Source of the DNA: UBA5216 sp043743335
Lineage (GTDB): Bacteria > Pseudomonadota > Gammaproteobacteria > Burkholderiales > SG8-41
Length of the DNA: 64,000 nucleotides
Direction: 5' to 3'
NCBI GenBank assembly: GCA_043743335.1
Contig: JAYTWR010000202.1
Location: forward strand, 1 to 64,000
The notes below the pieces were generated by a model, which had not been told where the DNA came from, searched no databases, and saw only the letters and a program-made list of their open reading frames with translations. Positions within the stretch are counted from its first letter, which is position 1. Each line of letters starts with the position of its first letter. The translations under genes and the position numbers were made by a program. Below, one piece after another: positions 51,304 through 60,213 of this stretch.

Positions 51304-52058
51304 CGCTTTCCGTATCGATCACCACGTTTAACGGCGCGCCGCTGGTGCGCGAGTGCGTCGCTTCGGTCACGTGGGCCGACGAAATTATCGTCGTTGATTC
51401 CGGCAGCACCGATGGCACGCGTGAAATCTGCCGCGAACTGGGTGCTAAAGTCACGCAAACGCCCGATTTTCCTGGCTTCGGCGAGCAAAAAAACCGCGCA
51501 CTGGATCGCACCACCGGCGATTGGGTGCTGGCGCTCGATCACGACGAATGGGTCACACCTGAACTGCGCGCCGAAATCGAAGCCACTCTCAAAAATCCGG
51601 GCGACGCGGTGGCTTTTACCCTGCCGCGGCTGTCGAATTTTTGCGGGCGCGACATGCGCCATTGCGGCTGGTGGCCTGATCCGGTGACGCGCCTGTTTCG
51701 CAAAGGTGCGGCACGTTTTTCTGAAGACCACTTACACGACCGTATCCTCGTCACCGGCAAAATCGGCAAGCTGCGCAATCCCCTGCGGCACGAGCCGATG
51801 CCCACGCTTGAACACGTTATTCTCAAAATGAACGGTTATTCCTCGTCGGGCGCGAAATTCAATTTTGCACGCGGCAAACGCGCGTCACTGTCCAAAGCCA
51901 TTTTTCACGGTGGGTGGGCGTTCATGCGCACTTATGTGTTGCAAGCGGGCTTTCTCGATGGCCGTGAAGGCTTCATGCTATCGGTGTCCAACGCCGAAGG
52001 CACCTACTACCGTTATCTCAAACTGATGTTGCTCGCTGGCACATCGCGGCCTCGGTGA
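51300..52058 (+). CDS. glycosyltransferase family 2, WaaE/KdtX-like core glycosyltransferase
   Basis: A 252-residue GT2. The N-terminal VSITTFNGAPLVRECVASVT and DEIIVVDSGSTDGTREIC bind the nucleotide sugar, and LALDHDEWVTPELRAEI holds the DxD-like metal site (DHDEW), diagnostic of the WaaE/KdtX beta-1,4-glucosyltransferases that modify the LPS inner core. The C-terminal segment (ARGKRASLSKAIFHGGWAF) is amphipathic. It overlaps both neighbours by four bases. Confidence 0.88.
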   Translation: MTLSVSITTFNGAPLVRECVASVTWADEIIVVDSGSTDGTREICRELGAKVTQTPDFPGFGEQKNRALDRTTGDWVLALDHDEWVTPELRAEIEATLKNPGDAVAFTLPRLSNFCGRDMRHCGWWPDPVTRLFRKGAARFSEDHLHDRILVTGKIGKLRNPLRHEPMPTLEHVILKMNGYSSSGAKFNFARGKRASLSKAIFHGGWAFMRTYVLQAGFLDGREGFMLSVSNAEGTYYRYLKLMLLAGTSRPR

Positions 52059-52873
52059 AAACTGCGGTCATTGTCACTACCTACAACCGGCCGGACGCGC
52101 TCGCGGCAGTGCTCGCGGGGTATTTCAATCAGGTGGATCACGATTTCGAGTTGTTCGTCGCCGATGACGGCTCGCGCGACGACACGCGCCTGCTGGTGGA
52201 AGCGCACGCCGCCCGCGCGCCGTTCAAACTGCATCACGTGTGGCAGGACGACGCGGGCTTTCGCCCCGGTGCCGTACGCAATCGCGCCGCCGCCTGTACG
52301 CAGGCTGATTATCTGATTTTTGCTGATGGTGATTGCGTGCCTGCGCGCAACTTTGTACGTCAACATTTGGCGTTGGCGGAACCGGGGTATTTTTTGTCCG
52401 GCAACCGCGTGCTGCTGTCAGCATCGCTCACGCAAACAGTGCTCGCACAACATGCGCCGATCCACACGTGGCCTGCCGCGCGCTGGCTGCGTGCGTGGGC
52501 CACGCGCGATGTGAACCGCTTGCTGCCGCTGCTGCAATTGCCCGATGGCGCTTTGCGCAAACGCTCGCCGCAGCGATGGCAAGGCGTCAAAACCTGCAAC
52601 CTCTCGCTCGCTCGCGCGGATTTCATACGCGTGAACGGCTTTGACGAATCGTATTCCGGCTGGGGCCTCGAAGACAGCGACCTCGCCATCCGCCTGATCC
52701 ACGCCGGCGTGCATCACAAAAGCGCGCGCTTCGCGACACCGGTGTTTCACCTGTGGCATCGCGAGAACGACCGCAGCCGCTTGAGCGAAAATCAAAAACT
52801 GCTCGACGAAATCATCGCCTCGCAACGCATCACAGCGCGCGCCGGCGTTAATCAATATTCTCAATATTCATGA
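52055..52873 (+). CDS. glycosyltransferase family 2 with galactosyltransferase-type C-terminus
   Basis: A 272-residue GT-A protein starting at GTG 52055. VIVTTYNRPDALAAVLAGYF and LFVADDGSRDDTRLL form the donor site, FADGDCVPARNF is the DxD motif, and FDESYSGWGLEDSDLAIRL matches the Glyco_transf_7C acceptor loop. Sugar specificity is unknown; the position between WaaE-like and heptosyltransferase-like genes points to LPS core or capsule assembly. It overlaps both neighbours by four bases. Confidence 0.87.
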   Translation: MKTAVIVTTYNRPDALAAVLAGYFNQVDHDFELFVADDGSRDDTRLLVEAHAARAPFKLHHVWQDDAGFRPGAVRNRAAACTQADYLIFADGDCVPARNFVRQHLALAEPGYFLSGNRVLLSASLTQTVLAQHAPIHTWPAARWLRAWATRDVNRLLPLLQLPDGALRKRSPQRWQGVKTCNLSLARADFIRVNGFDESYSGWGLEDSDLAIRLIHAGVHHKSARFATPVFHLWHRENDRSRLSENQKLLDEIIASQRITARAGVNQYSQYS

Positions 52874-54006
52874 CGCCGTCGCCCCGCCGCGTGTTGGTGA
52901 TCGTCACTCGCCGTATCGGCGACGTGCTCTTGGCTACACCGGTGATCCGCTCACTCAAACACGCGTGGCCCGACGCTGTCATTGATGCGCTGGTGTTCAG
53001 CAGTACCGCTGGCGTGTTGGTGGCCAATGCGGATATCCACCAAATTCACGCTATTCCCGAACGTCCTGGGTTGCTGCAACATCTTGTTTTTATGGGGAAA
53101 TTATTCAAGCGCTACGATCTGGCGCTGTCGCTGGTGCCGGGCGACCGGCCGACGGTTTACGCCTTCGTGGCGGGGCGCAAAAAAATCGGCCTGCTGCTCG
53201 ACACCGCCAAAGAGCGTTGGAAGCAACACTTTCTCGATCAATGGGTCGCCTATGATCTTGCGCAGAAACACACCGTGTTGACGTATCTAGCGCTGCTCGC
53301 CCCGCTGGGCGTGCCGCCGCGCGCGGAAGTCACTCTGGGCTGGCATGAAACCGATCAACACCGCGTGTCAGCACTGCTCGCGCCGTTGCAGGAACAACGT
53401 TATGTTGTGCTGCATCTCTACCCGAAATTCAACTATAAAATGTGGAGCGACGAAGGCTGGACACAACTCGCACGCTGGATCAGCGCACGGGGCTTAGGCA
53501 TTGTGCTCACCGGTAGCAACGACGCCGCCGAACAGGCCTACATCCACCGACTCGCAGCCCGCATGAACGCGCCGCTCAATCTCGCTGGGCAGTTGTCGCT
53601 TGGCGAAACGGCCTGCGTGCTCGCGCGCGCTGCCGCTTACGTCGGCCCTGACACAGCCGTCACGCACATGGCCGCGGCGCTGAACGTGCCCACCGTCACG
53701 CTTTTTGGCCCCACCGATCCAGTGAAATGGGGGCCATGGCCCGTCGGGCATCCCGCAAGCAGCACCCCCTGGCGACGCTTCGGCGATCAAGTGCAAGGCC
53801 GCGTGCGCCTGCTGCAAGGCCGCGCACCGTGCGTGCCGTGCGGCCACGAGGGCTGCGGGCGACGCATTGAAAGCTTCAGCGATTGCCTCACGCAACTCCC
53901 GCCAGAACGGGTGATTCAGGCCTTAGGTGAAATCTTTAACGGATCCGCTTCAACGCAAGATGCCGGTGACGAAGGAACCGCATCGGTCGCGGTGCTGACA
54001 TCGTGA
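52870..54006 (+). CDS. glycosyltransferase family 9 (heptosyltransferase-like) with repeat-encoded tail
   Basis: A 378-residue GT-B enzyme. The N-domain has VTRRIGDVLLATPVIRSLKH, the ADP-heptose enzyme start. The C-domain has YVGPDTAVTHMAAALNVPTV then LFGPTDPVKWGPW. The conserved enzyme appears to end near ERVIQALGEIF. The last 20 or so residues (STQDAGDEGTASVAVLTS) are encoded by a 31-bp sequence repeated outside genes at 59119, so the native stop was probably replaced. Last gene of the forward glycan operon. Confidence 0.88.
   Translation: MTPSPRRVLVIVTRRIGDVLLATPVIRSLKHAWPDAVIDALVFSSTAGVLVANADIHQIHAIPERPGLLQHLVFMGKLFKRYDLALSLVPGDRPTVYAFVAGRKKIGLLLDTAKERWKQHFLDQWVAYDLAQKHTVLTYLALLAPLGVPPRAEVTLGWHETDQHRVSALLAPLQEQRYVVLHLYPKFNYKMWSDEGWTQLARWISARGLGIVLTGSNDAAEQAYIHRLAARMNAPLNLAGQLSLGETACVLARAAAYVGPDTAVTHMAAALNVPTVTLFGPTDPVKWGPWPVGHPASSTPWRRFGDQVQGRVRLLQGRAPCVPCGHEGCGRRIESFSDCLTQLPPERVIQALGEIFNGSASTQDAGDEGTASVAVLTS
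53959..53989 (+). repeat. 31-bp repeat, copy A, inside the GT9 3' end
   Basis: Identical over 31 bases to 59119-59149. It begins GATGCCGGTGACGAAG and ends GCATCGGTCG. Here it is translated as part of the glycosyltransferase C-terminus. Confidence 0.85.
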
Positions 54007-54103
54007 TTGAGCACTGCCAATGAACATCACGCGTGAGCGCACAGATATTGGGCACGCTACGCTTTGCCCGCTCCCATTTACTGGGTTCGATCGATAACGA
54101 GGA

Positions 54104-54805
54104 TTACTGGCTTTCCAACCAGCGCTCCACATCCCGTAAATCTTTCACCACGTGCGGCGCATCGGCGCCCTCCCACGCGTTCGATTGTCCGCCCTCAGCC
54201 CGGTTAATCCACAGCACATGCAGGCCCGCTGCACGCGCACCGCGGATATCCAGATCGGCATCGTCGCCCACGTGCAACACTTCATTAGGCGCACACGCCA
54301 GTTCGCGGCAGGCGATATGAAATAGGGCGGCATCAGGTTTGCTGATGCCGTGTACGTGCGCGGAAATCGTGGCCTTGAAAAAATGACTCAGGCCGATGCG
54401 CGCTACATCGGCGTTACCGTTGGTGAGCGAAGCCAGTGCGTAACGCTGTGACAAACGCGTGAGGCTGTCGCGTACCTCTGGGTAGAGATCGACTTCGTTG
54501 CGTGCGTGCCTATAAATATCGAGCACGCGCTCGATGATGGCACTCGCGCCTGCGCCGGTAAATCCGGTCTGCTCAAACGCGGTGTGCATGGCCATGCGCC
54601 GCACGCGCAGAAAATCATGCCGCAGTTCAGGGTGATCTTTGAAGAGTCCCATGCGCAGCTCGCGCAATTGATCTATCGACCACGCCGCCGCCACCCTAGG
54701 CGCGTGTTCACCCAACCATGCGTGTGCGCGCTGCTCGGCGCGGATGAAGGTAGGCATCGCCGGCCACAGCGTGTCGTCCAGATCGAAGGTGACGGCGCGG
54801 ATCAC
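54104..54805 (-). CDS. HAD-family hydrolase
   Basis: A 233-residue HAD phosphatase. Motif I is FDLDDTLW (nucleophile Asp), motif II SLTNGNADV, motif III Lys in GISKPDAALF, and motif IV HVGDDADLDIRGARAAG. The helical cap (residues 20-95) is of the C1 type. The start is GTG 54805, which overlaps the TGA ending a Bug-gene remnant, so it may have been translationally coupled to the lost gene. The phosphate substrate is unknown. Confidence 0.88.
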   Translation of the reverse strand: MIRAVTFDLDDTLWPAMPTFIRAEQRAHAWLGEHAPRVAAAWSIDQLRELRMGLFKDHPELRHDFLRVRRMAMHTAFEQTGFTGAGASAIIERVLDIYRHARNEVDLYPEVRDSLTRLSQRYALASLTNGNADVARIGLSHFFKATISAHVHGISKPDAALFHIACRELACAPNEVLHVGDDADLDIRGARAAGLHVLWINRAEGGQSNAWEGADAPHVVKDLRDVERWLESQ

Positions 54806-54867
54806 TCAGCCTTGATCTCCGCAGCTTTGACGACTATGGCCCAACGCGCTGTCACGGCGCGAATGAA
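54802..54867 (-). pseudogene. C-terminal remnant of a Bug/TctC receptor
   Basis: In the minus frame ending at TGA 54804-54802 the last 21 codons read FIRAVTARWAIVVKAAEIKA plus a final E, the unmistakable terminal helix of Bug receptors (compare WAKVVK in five genes of this window). The rest of the gene is absent; directly upstream the sequence belongs to the racemase-family gene in another frame. A deletion appears to have fused the end of a Bug gene to the 3' end of that gene. Confidence 0.7.
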
Positions 54868-55592
54868 CGCGCCGGAAACGATCGCAGCAGTTTGCCAAAG
54901 CCTGCGATGCTGCCGGTGTAGCCGATTTTTTTCAGCGCGCCCCAAATGCTGACTTGCGTAGTGGAAAGCACCGGTTTGCCGAGGTCTTGTTCGAGGCGCT
55001 CGATGATGGCCATGCTTTTCCAGTTGGTGCAAGCCAGCACAATGGCCTGCGCTTCTGCGCAATCCACTTTCTTGCCGAGGTCGTACGCGGTTTGCACATC
55101 CAGACGGCCGATTTGCAGATTGTCGATCACGTTGAGCCCGTCTTTGGCGACGACTTTGACGCCGTTGGCTTCGATGAAATTCGCGCAGATATCATTGACC
55201 TGCGGGCTGTAAGCCGAGCCGAGCGCGATGCGCGTAATGCCCAGCGCTTTGAAGGATTCGAGCAGCGCCGTAGACGTGGTAGTGGCAGGCTTGCCGGTGA
55301 CTTGAGTGATGCGGTCGCTGACTTCTTTGTCGTAGCCCAGGCCCTTCAAAAAACTCGGCGCGGTCGCACCGAGGATAATCACATCCACGTCCGCCGAAGC
55401 GAGCAGTTTGGATTCAACATCCAGCGAATCCGCCATCTTGCCGATGGATTCCGGTGTGACCGTCGTGATCGGCAGGCGCGCGGTGTGCAGCGTCACGCCA
55501 TCGGGTAGTGCGCGGAAAAACTCGGTCTCCACCGTGGTGTTGGACGACGGCGCGAGCAGCCCGATGCGGCCAGTGAATGTGGTTTGCGACAT
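54852..55592 (-). CDS. Asp/Glu racemase-superfamily protein (maleate isomerase/arylmalonate decarboxylase-like)
   Basis: A 246-residue protein. GLLAPSSNTTVETEFFRALP is the N-terminal substrate loop of maleate cis-trans isomerases, LGATAPSFLKGLGYD sits where the first catalytic Cys often is (here Ala/Thr, no Cys), and VLACTNWKSMAII carries the second Cys. The N-side nucleophile is therefore replaced, so activity may resemble a decarboxylase with one Cys. The final ten residues (RSFPARSFAP) come from the deletion junction with the Bug remnant. Ribosome site GAGGA. Confidence 0.83.
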   Translation of the reverse strand: MSQTTFTGRIGLLAPSSNTTVETEFFRALPDGVTLHTARLPITTVTPESIGKMADSLDVESKLLASADVDVIILGATAPSFLKGLGYDKEVSDRITQVTGKPATTTSTALLESFKALGITRIALGSAYSPQVNDICANFIEANGVKVVAKDGLNVIDNLQIGRLDVQTAYDLGKKVDCAEAQAIVLACTNWKSMAIIERLEQDLGKPVLSTTQVSIWGALKKIGYTGSIAGFGKLLRSFPARSFAP

Positions 55593-55693
55593 AGGGAATT
55601 CCTCGTGAGCGTGCGTGAACTTCAGTGCTTTAAGTCTAGCAGTACGCGCTGGATTACAATCAACGCGTCAAAATGCAAGGGCATCGGTAAACC

Positions 55694-57112
55694 ATGAGCA
55701 ACGAATCATTCGATGTAGTCGTAGTCGGCGGCGGCATAGCCGGTCTGTCAACGGCCAATCGCGCCGCGCAGCAGGGCCTGAAAGTCGCGGTGCTGGAGCG
55801 CGGCGCAGGGCCGCAGTATTTGTGCAACTCGCGCTACTCCGGCGGCGTGTTGCACATTGCCATGCACAACGCCAAAGACCCCGCCGAGAAATTGATGGAC
55901 GTGATCCAGCACGCCACCAGCGGTAAGGCTGATCCTGAGCTTGCGCGTGCGTTGGCCACCACCGCGGGCCGCGCCATTGACTGGCTGCAAAGCGAAGGCG
56001 CGAAAACTATTCGCGTCGGCAATATTGTGTGGCAGCAGCATGTGCTGGCGCCGCCGCGGCCCATCGTCGCGGGCCTCGACTGGAAAGGCCGCGGGCCGGA
56101 TGTGACCCTGCGCCAACTGGTGGTCAATCTCGAAAAGCGTGGCGGCAAACTGCTGCGTCTGGCGGCGGCATCGTTGATGGAAAAAGAAGGCCAGTGCATC
56201 GGCATCGAGACCGGGGAGGGCGCATCCAAACAGCAGTTTCATGCGCAGGCCGTGGTGCTGGCCGACGGTGGCTATCAGGGCAACGCCGCGCTGGTGCGCG
56301 AACACATGGGCATTGATTTCGCCAAAGTGAAAACACGCGGCGCGGGCACCGGCGTGGGCGACGGGCTGCGCATGGCCAAGGCGTTGGGCGCGCAATTCTC
56401 TGAATTAAAATACTTTTATGGGCACATGCTGTCGCGTGATTCGTTCACCAACGACAAAGTATGGCCGTATCCGCAACTGGATGAACTGGGCACCGTCGGC
56501 ATCGTCGTCAACGACGCCGGCGAGCGCTTTGTGGATGAAGGGCGAGGCGGCGTGTTTGTCGCCAATACCATCGCGCGCTTGGCGAACCCGCTCTCGACAT
56601 GGGCCATACTCGATCACGCCATCTGGGAAGGCCCAGGCCGCACGGCGCGCATCCCCGCTAACCCGCAACTGGCGAACGCGGGCGGCACCATTATCAAGGC
56701 GGATACGCTTGCCGAATTGGCCGGCAAAACCCATATCGCCGCCGACACACTGCAAGCCACCGTCGCCGCGTACAATCAGACATTGGCGGCAGGCCAAACC
56801 GCAAGCCTCACCCCCACGCGCAGTGCGCAACCGATTGTGCCCTCGCCCATCGCCAAGCCGCCGTACTACGCAGTGCCGCTGTGCGCAGGCATGACCTACA
56901 CCTTTGGCGGCATTTTCACCGACGGCGATGGCCGCGTGATGAGCACACGCGGCGCGCCGATTGCCGGGCTATACGCCGTGGGTGCCACCACGGGCGGCTT
57001 GGAAGGCGGAACCGGCGGTGGCTACGTCGGTGGCCTGATCAAGGGCGTGACGTTCGGCATCCGCGCGGCGGAACATATGGCACAGGCGATTAAATCCGCA
57101 AAAAGCATTTAG
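55694..57112 (+). CDS. FAD-dependent oxidoreductase, fumarate-reductase/tricarballylate-dehydrogenase type
   Basis: A 472-residue flavoprotein. VVVVGGGIAGLSTANRAAQQ is the FAD-binding GxGxxG, and VVLADGGYQGNAALV plus GTGVGDGLRMAKALGAQ are typical of the FrdA/TcuA family. The C-terminal FAD segment GLYAVGATTGGLEGGTGGGY is intact. It is divergent from the racemase-family gene (101 bases between starts). A TACAAT box at 55655-55660 is a weak promoter candidate. It may oxidise an organic acid taken up by Bug-type receptors; the substrate is unknown. Confidence 0.87.
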   Translation: MSNESFDVVVVGGGIAGLSTANRAAQQGLKVAVLERGAGPQYLCNSRYSGGVLHIAMHNAKDPAEKLMDVIQHATSGKADPELARALATTAGRAIDWLQSEGAKTIRVGNIVWQQHVLAPPRPIVAGLDWKGRGPDVTLRQLVVNLEKRGGKLLRLAAASLMEKEGQCIGIETGEGASKQQFHAQAVVLADGGYQGNAALVREHMGIDFAKVKTRGAGTGVGDGLRMAKALGAQFSELKYFYGHMLSRDSFTNDKVWPYPQLDELGTVGIVVNDAGERFVDEGRGGVFVANTIARLANPLSTWAILDHAIWEGPGRTARIPANPQLANAGGTIIKADTLAELAGKTHIAADTLQATVAAYNQTLAAGQTASLTPTRSAQPIVPSPIAKPPYYAVPLCAGMTYTFGGIFTDGDGRVMSTRGAPIAGLYAVGATTGGLEGGTGGGYVGGLIKGVTFGIRAAEHMAQAIKSAKSI

Positions 57113-57259
57113 CCACTGAGGACATCGAGAACACCGAGGAAAAACAGCGCCTTCTTCTGATTCGGCTACTCCACTACCGAGTGAAAAAGCGCATCACCTT
57201 GGTGCCCTGATTTCTCTCTCTGTCTTCTGCACCCGCACTGCATAGACGCGATTTACCCG

Positions 57260-58954
57260 CTACTCCAGCGGCTCAACCCGCACAATTGACGCCGTATGCG
57301 TCGCACCCACCCAAAAATTCACCGGGGTCGTGCGGTTGTCACCGTACGCGCGCCGCATATTGGTTTCGTTGGGTAGCAGGTACGGTGTGATTTGGCCGGT
57401 GGCCGGGTTAAGGCGCACCACGCGGTCGGCGTATTCGGTAGCGGCCCAGGCCTCGCCGTGTTTGTCGACCCACACATCGTAGGCATAGTATTCGGGAATG
57501 CCGAGCGACCAGGTTTGGAATTTTTCGGTGGCCGGGTCGAACATGGCCACGCGGTCGGTTTTGTTCAAGGCCACCCACACGCGGTCTTTGCTGTCGATCA
57601 TGCCGCGGCGCGGCGCGGTGTCTTTCAGCGGCGTTTCCCACAGCTTGATGGCACCGGTTTTGGCATCAATGCGACCGATGTGCTCGCGGCCGAACACGGT
57701 GAACCAGCCGTTGTTTTTGGAATCCGACAATACGGTGTAGATGTTCGGGCGTGGCGTGTTGAAGGGCTCGAACTTTTCCCATTTGCCGCTCACGGTGTCG
57801 AGGCGATACACCGCCCACTCGCCGTTGTTGTTGACCCACACCTTGCCGTCAACCTTGTGATTTTTGGCGTTGAGGAACAGTAGCTCGGTGTGATCGGCAT
57901 CGTATTCCTTGGCCAGCGGGAAGGTGATGAATTTTTCCGTTTTACGGTCAAATTTCTGCACCGCATTTTGCAAGCCATTGCCGACCCACACGTTTTCGTC
58001 CTCATCAAACTCCACATCGAGCACGCCTTTGTTGCGGCCCGGTTTGTTGACGGGAATCGGCCACTCTTTGATCTCGCCGGTACGCGGATTGAGTCGGCCG
58101 AGAATCTGCTCGCCGAAGCTGGCGTACCACGCATAGCCTTGCGAATCGACAATCACATCGTGCGGCTGGCGTGTTTTTTCCGGCAAATCAAACTCGGTGT
58201 AAACCACGCGCGTGGCGCTGCCGGTGGGGCGCGGCAAGGTTTTGAACGGATAGGACCACGTTGCCCCTTTGCTCAGATTGATGCTCGCCAAATACTCGGC
58301 TTGCGCGCGGCGTGCTTTAAGTAACTGTGCCTGCCGCTCCGGCGTCATCGGGCCGCCGCCGATGCGTTTCAGGGGATTGGGTTGCAACATCAGCGGAAAC
58401 GCGCTGGGCGGATGTTGCGACATGCGCTGAATCACATCCATAAAAGCATCGGCATCATAGTTTGTGCGCGCGATGCGTTCATAGGTGTGGCAATGATTGC
58501 AGCCGCGAATCGAGGTCTTTTGCGCCTCGGTGCCGGGCCAGCTCATCAACCACTCGGAGTTGGTGAGTTGCGAGGCCACTTCATCGGTGGTGGCTTTGCG
58601 CAATTTGAGATCCGCTTTGGCGGGCGACTGCGTGCTAACGCTGATCGCTTTGAGGCCATCCAGCGCGTAGCCCGCCGCGCGAATGCGCAGCGTGTATTGT
58701 CCCGGCTCCAGACGGCCCGTGGGGAAACGATAGTTCCCCTGCTTGTCGGTCACCACGGTGGTGGCAACCTGGGCGCCCGCGCGCTTGGCGCTGACCAACA
58801 CCCCCTCCATCAAGCCTTCTTCGGTGGAACTCACTTGACCGCTTAACGCGGTGGCCGTGGCGGCAGGCTGCGTCTGCACCGAGCTACAGCCGTGGATAAA
58901 GAGCAGCGCGATCAAACCCGCGCCCAGTGCTGGCCAAAATTGCGTCTTCAACAT
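57260..58954 (-). CDS. exported multidomain protein: carboxypeptidase-regulatory-like domain, c-haem site and Vgb-like beta-propeller
   Basis: A 564-residue protein with strong ribosome site GGGGGAG. A leader ends FIHGC (Cys23, borderline lipobox). Residues 36-118 form a carboxypeptidase-regulatory-like beta sandwich (GLMEGVLVSAKRAGAQVATT). CNHCH at 152-156 is a single c-type haem site within a helical stretch. From about residue 235 a six- or seven-bladed propeller resembles virginiamycin B lyase (QPHDVIVDSQGYAWYASFGE; RRGMIDSKDRVWVALNKTDR). Periplasmic electron transfer or sensing is more likely than antibiotic lyase activity. Confidence 0.83.
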   Translation of the reverse strand: MLKTQFWPALGAGLIALLFIHGCSSVQTQPAATATALSGQVSSTEEGLMEGVLVSAKRAGAQVATTVVTDKQGNYRFPTGRLEPGQYTLRIRAAGYALDGLKAISVSTQSPAKADLKLRKATTDEVASQLTNSEWLMSWPGTEAQKTSIRGCNHCHTYERIARTNYDADAFMDVIQRMSQHPPSAFPLMLQPNPLKRIGGGPMTPERQAQLLKARRAQAEYLASINLSKGATWSYPFKTLPRPTGSATRVVYTEFDLPEKTRQPHDVIVDSQGYAWYASFGEQILGRLNPRTGEIKEWPIPVNKPGRNKGVLDVEFDEDENVWVGNGLQNAVQKFDRKTEKFITFPLAKEYDADHTELLFLNAKNHKVDGKVWVNNNGEWAVYRLDTVSGKWEKFEPFNTPRPNIYTVLSDSKNNGWFTVFGREHIGRIDAKTGAIKLWETPLKDTAPRRGMIDSKDRVWVALNKTDRVAMFDPATEKFQTWSLGIPEYYAYDVWVDKHGEAWAATEYADRVVRLNPATGQITPYLLPNETNMRRAYGDNRTTPVNFWVGATHTASIVRVEPLE

Positions 58955-59069
58955 AAGCTCCCCCTTGGTAATATTCAGCGATACTTTTTGTTTCGTTGTG
59001 ACAGGCTTGCGTTACGGATTATCTTATCTCACACACCGAATTCGTTGATGCGTAAATGCGAATCAAACA

Positions 59070-59087
59070 TAACTAATTGATTTTAAA
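59070..59087 (+). repeat. IHF-like dispersed element, copy 15
   Basis: TAACTAATTGATTTTAAA. Exact IHF consensus on the minus strand. It lies in the divergent gap between the propeller protein and the beta-helix protein. Confidence 0.65.
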
Positions 59088-59118
59088 CAGTTATTATAGT
59101 TGCACGGCTTAACCGTAG

Positions 59119-59149
59119 GATGCCGGTGACGAAGGAACCGCATCGGTCG
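59119..59149 (+). repeat. 31-bp repeat, copy B, intergenic
   Basis: Identical to 53959-53989. Here it is upstream of the beta-helix gene and untranslated, which makes it likely that the sequence is a dispersed repeat rather than part of the glycosyltransferase family. Confidence 0.85.
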
Positions 59150-59197
59150 TGCTGAACAGTTACCCCATTTTTTTAAAATACGCTTACAGGAGTTTTC

Positions 59198-60142
59198 ATG
59201 AACCACAGCAAAGCCCGCGTTTTTGTCGCCCGCCTGTTGGTGCGCGCCAGCCTGTGTAGTCTGGCGCTAATGGCTCAACCCGCAGGCGCAGCCACGATGA
59301 TCGTGGATTGCGACGCGGGCGGCTCCATCATGGCCGCTTTAGCTGGCGTGAAACCCGGCGACACCGTGCTGGTCAGCGGGGCCTGTAAAGAGCACGTCAA
59401 CATCGCGCCGGAAATCGTCAAGATCACACTCGACGGGCAAAAGAAAACCACGATACAGCACCCCGGCGCGGGCGCAGCGTCACCGCATACGCTCTACAAC
59501 CGCGGCAAGGAAATCACCATCAAGGGCTTTACCGTCACCGGCGGCATGGACGGCATTCATCTCTCAGGCCCGGCATCGGCGGTGATCGACGGCAATATCG
59601 TCGTCAAAAACAGCGGGCGCGGCATCCACATCGACAAAGGCAGCATCGCGCGCATCCTCAACACCACGGTGCAGGACAGCGGCGGCATTGGCATCGATAT
59701 CACCGGCGCGTCGTATGCCTACATCGGCGTATTTATCCCGCGCGTGCCGGCGCTCGCGCCCAACATTATCCGCAACAACGGCGGCCCCGGCATCAACATC
59801 GAACGTACCTCCGGCGCGTGGATCGTGGGCAACACCATCAGTAACAACACAGAGGCCGGCATCGCCGTGCACCGCAATTCCCAAGCCGACGTGATCGCCA
59901 ACGCGATCAACGCCAACGGCGGCGACGCCATCGCCGTCAGCTACAACAGCGGCGTGAACTTTGACAGCGCACCGCGCCGCGACGGCCCCAACCAAACCGC
60001 CGCCGGGCAAAGCAATGGCGGTGTGGCGATACGCTGTGGGGTCGGCGGCTACGTTGACGGGCCTGTCGGCACGCTGGCGGGTACGCAGGGGGTGAAGGTG
60101 ATTGATACGGGTTGTGTGGATCGGGTTACGGCGGGGCGCTGA
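59198..60142 (+). CDS. exported right-handed parallel beta-helix protein
   Basis: A 314-residue protein with signal peptide (about 1-31, ending AGAAT) and ribosome site CAGGAG. After a NosD-like start (GGSIMAALAGVKPGDTVLV) come parallel beta-helix rungs of about 22-24 residues with Asn/Gly ladders: GGMDGIHLSGPASAVIDGN, NSGRGIHIDKGSIARILN, NNGGPGINIERTSGAWIVGN, NNTEAGIAVHRNSQADVIAN. This fold is used by pectate lyases, polysaccharide epimerases and copper-chaperone NosD. No catalytic motif was recognised, so the function is open. Confidence 0.82.
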   Translation: MNHSKARVFVARLLVRASLCSLALMAQPAGAATMIVDCDAGGSIMAALAGVKPGDTVLVSGACKEHVNIAPEIVKITLDGQKKTTIQHPGAGAASPHTLYNRGKEITIKGFTVTGGMDGIHLSGPASAVIDGNIVVKNSGRGIHIDKGSIARILNTTVQDSGGIGIDITGASYAYIGVFIPRVPALAPNIIRNNGGPGINIERTSGAWIVGNTISNNTEAGIAVHRNSQADVIANAINANGGDAIAVSYNSGVNFDSAPRRDGPNQTAAGQSNGGVAIRCGVGGYVDGPVGTLAGTQGVKVIDTGCVDRVTAGR

Positions 60143-60213
60143 GTGGGGGCGTGGGCATTATGACGCGCCGCGCGTCGCCCGCCTTCGCAATGCCGAATCG
60201 GCATCAATGCGCT

